Assembly: GCA_030630685.1 (NCBI GenBank)
Contig: DAOVMN010000014.1
Location: forward strand, 1-13,741
DNA: 13,741 nucleotides
Source of the DNA: Thermoplasmata archaeon
GTDB taxonomy: Archaea > Thermoplasmatota > DAOVMN01
Reading direction: 5' to 3'
In this document: piece by piece, positions 13,016-13,741 of the stretch
How positions within the stretch are numbered: position 1 is the stretch's first letter
How the letters are laid out: each line of letters begins with the position of its first letter
Notes under the pieces: generated by a model
What the model was told of the DNA's origin: nothing
Database searches by the model: none
What the model saw: only the letters and a program-made list of their open reading frames with translations
Made by a program: the position numbers and the translations under genes

Positions 13016-13741
13016 AGTACGCTTTGTTCCTTGGGTGCACAATTCCGGTCAGAGGCCAGAACTACGAGATCTCTGCCCGTGAAGTGGCAAGGATTCTTGG
13101 GCTGGAACTCATAGACCTTGAAGATTTCGCCTGCTGCGGCTTTCCAGTAAAATCCACGAATGCGCATACCGCAACCATCCTGGCGGCACGAAACCTTGCC
13201 ATTGCTGCGGAAGAAGGGCTGGATATCTGCACATTGTGTAACGCCTGTACCTCGGTGCTCACAGAAGCAAATAAAGAGCTGAGTGAGAACAAGGAGTTAC
13301 GGGAGAAGGTAAATAATGAATTAAACAAGATGGATAAGGAATACAAGACAGGTATCAAGATACGGCATTTCTCAAGGATATTGTATGAGGATATCGGCTT
13401 GGAAAAGTTGGGGCAGGAAGTAAAGAGAGAGCTCGGTACTCTCCGATTATCTGCTCATTATGGGTGCCATTATCTGCGGCCAAGAGAGCTGTACAACGGC
13501 TTTGACGATCCTGAAAATCCCAGATCTCTTGATGCCCTGATCGAGGTCACAGGTGCAAAGGCAGTTGACTATAAAACAAAGTTAGAGTGCTGCGGTGGGG
13601 CAATCTTGGGCGTGGAGGAAGAAATTGCACTCAAGATGGCAAAGAAGAAGCTGGACGATGTAACTGAAAAAAAAGTGGACGCACTTGTCACCGGTTGCCC
13701 GTTCTGTTCTATCATGTACGATGACAATCAAAGAAAGATCG
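13012..13741 (+). CDS. hdrB: HdrB-like subunit with two CCG domains (3' partial)
   Basis: The frame is open from the ATG at 13012 to the window end (243 codons), so the last part of the gene is missing. It begins MKYALFLGCTIP, a standard HdrB N-terminus. Both CCG domains are visible: C9, C41-C42-G and C73/C76/C79, then C152, C193-C194-G and C229/C232 (CPFC). In methanogens these residues hold two non-cubane [4Fe-4S] clusters that cleave the CoM-S-S-CoB disulfide. In non-methanogens HdrB relatives act on other disulfides or just pass electrons. A charged, helical stretch (about 85-113, rich in Glu and Lys) separates the halves. It overlaps hdrC by ATGA. With the GlcF-like protein, this operon encodes four CCG domains. 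Confidence 0.87.
   Translation, partial: MKYALFLGCTIPVRGQNYEISAREVARILGLELIDLEDFACCGFPVKSTNAHTATILAARNLAIAAEEGLDICTLCNACTSVLTEANKELSENKELREKVNNELNKMDKEYKTGIKIRHFSRILYEDIGLEKLGQEVKRELGTLRLSAHYGCHYLRPRELYNGFDDPENPRSLDALIEVTGAKAVDYKTKLECCGGAILGVEEEIALKMAKKKLDDVTEKKVDALVTGCPFCSIMYDDNQRKI

Overview
The window reads as chromosomal DNA of an anaerobic, heterotrophic archaeon. The grounds are TATA-box promoters (for example TTTATAAAA about 45 nt before the large fusion gene), GGAGG/GGTGA ribosome sites, an HdrC/HdrB pair, an archaeal-type malate dehydrogenase, a surface protein ending in a membrane anchor, and a winged-helix regulator built as a tandem duplication. A Thermoplasmatota-like lineage is my best guess. 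The lineage is inference: there is no rRNA or other marker gene here. I saw no tRNA, CRISPR array, insertion sequence or phage gene.

Layout. (1) 2-571: the 3' end of an Ig/PKD-like cell-surface protein. (2) 654-3689: a 1011-residue three-part protein that joins an acetyl-CoA hydrolase/CoA-transferase-like domain, a Pat/AcuA-like GNAT lysine acetyltransferase and a full AcuC-like zinc deacetylase. (3) 3793-4677: NAD-dependent malate (or lactate) dehydrogenase, convergent with (4) 4690-5772 on the minus strand, a duplicated winged-helix regulator. (5) A 288-bp divergent control region with several GAGAC/GTCTC and GACAC/GTGTC half-sites. (6) 6061-7398: a protein made of four tandem copies of the small C-terminal domain of acetyl-CoA synthetase, with no adenylation domain. 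(7) 7415-8755: lactate racemase-like LarA. (8) 8974-13741: a tightly packed operon of FAD-dependent D-lactate/glycolate dehydrogenase, a GlcF/HdrD-like iron-sulfur protein, a one-piece lipoate-protein ligase, HdrC and HdrB (cut by the window end).

Two themes stand out. The right half looks like lactate oxidation. LarA would interconvert L- and D-lactate, the flavoprotein would oxidise D-lactate to pyruvate, and electrons would pass through iron-sulfur proteins carrying four CCG (Hdr-type) domains towards a heterodisulfide-like acceptor. The left half looks like protein-acetylation control of acetyl-CoA metabolism. A writer (GNAT) and an eraser (HDAC) sit on one chain with a CoA-transferase-like domain whose usual active-site residues look altered. 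A nearby gene makes a string of ACS C-terminal domains, the very domain that Pat/AcuA enzymes modify in ACS. I suggest the repeat protein is a partner, decoy or sensor for the acetylation enzyme. That link is inference from gene content, and it is the most interesting hypothesis in the window.
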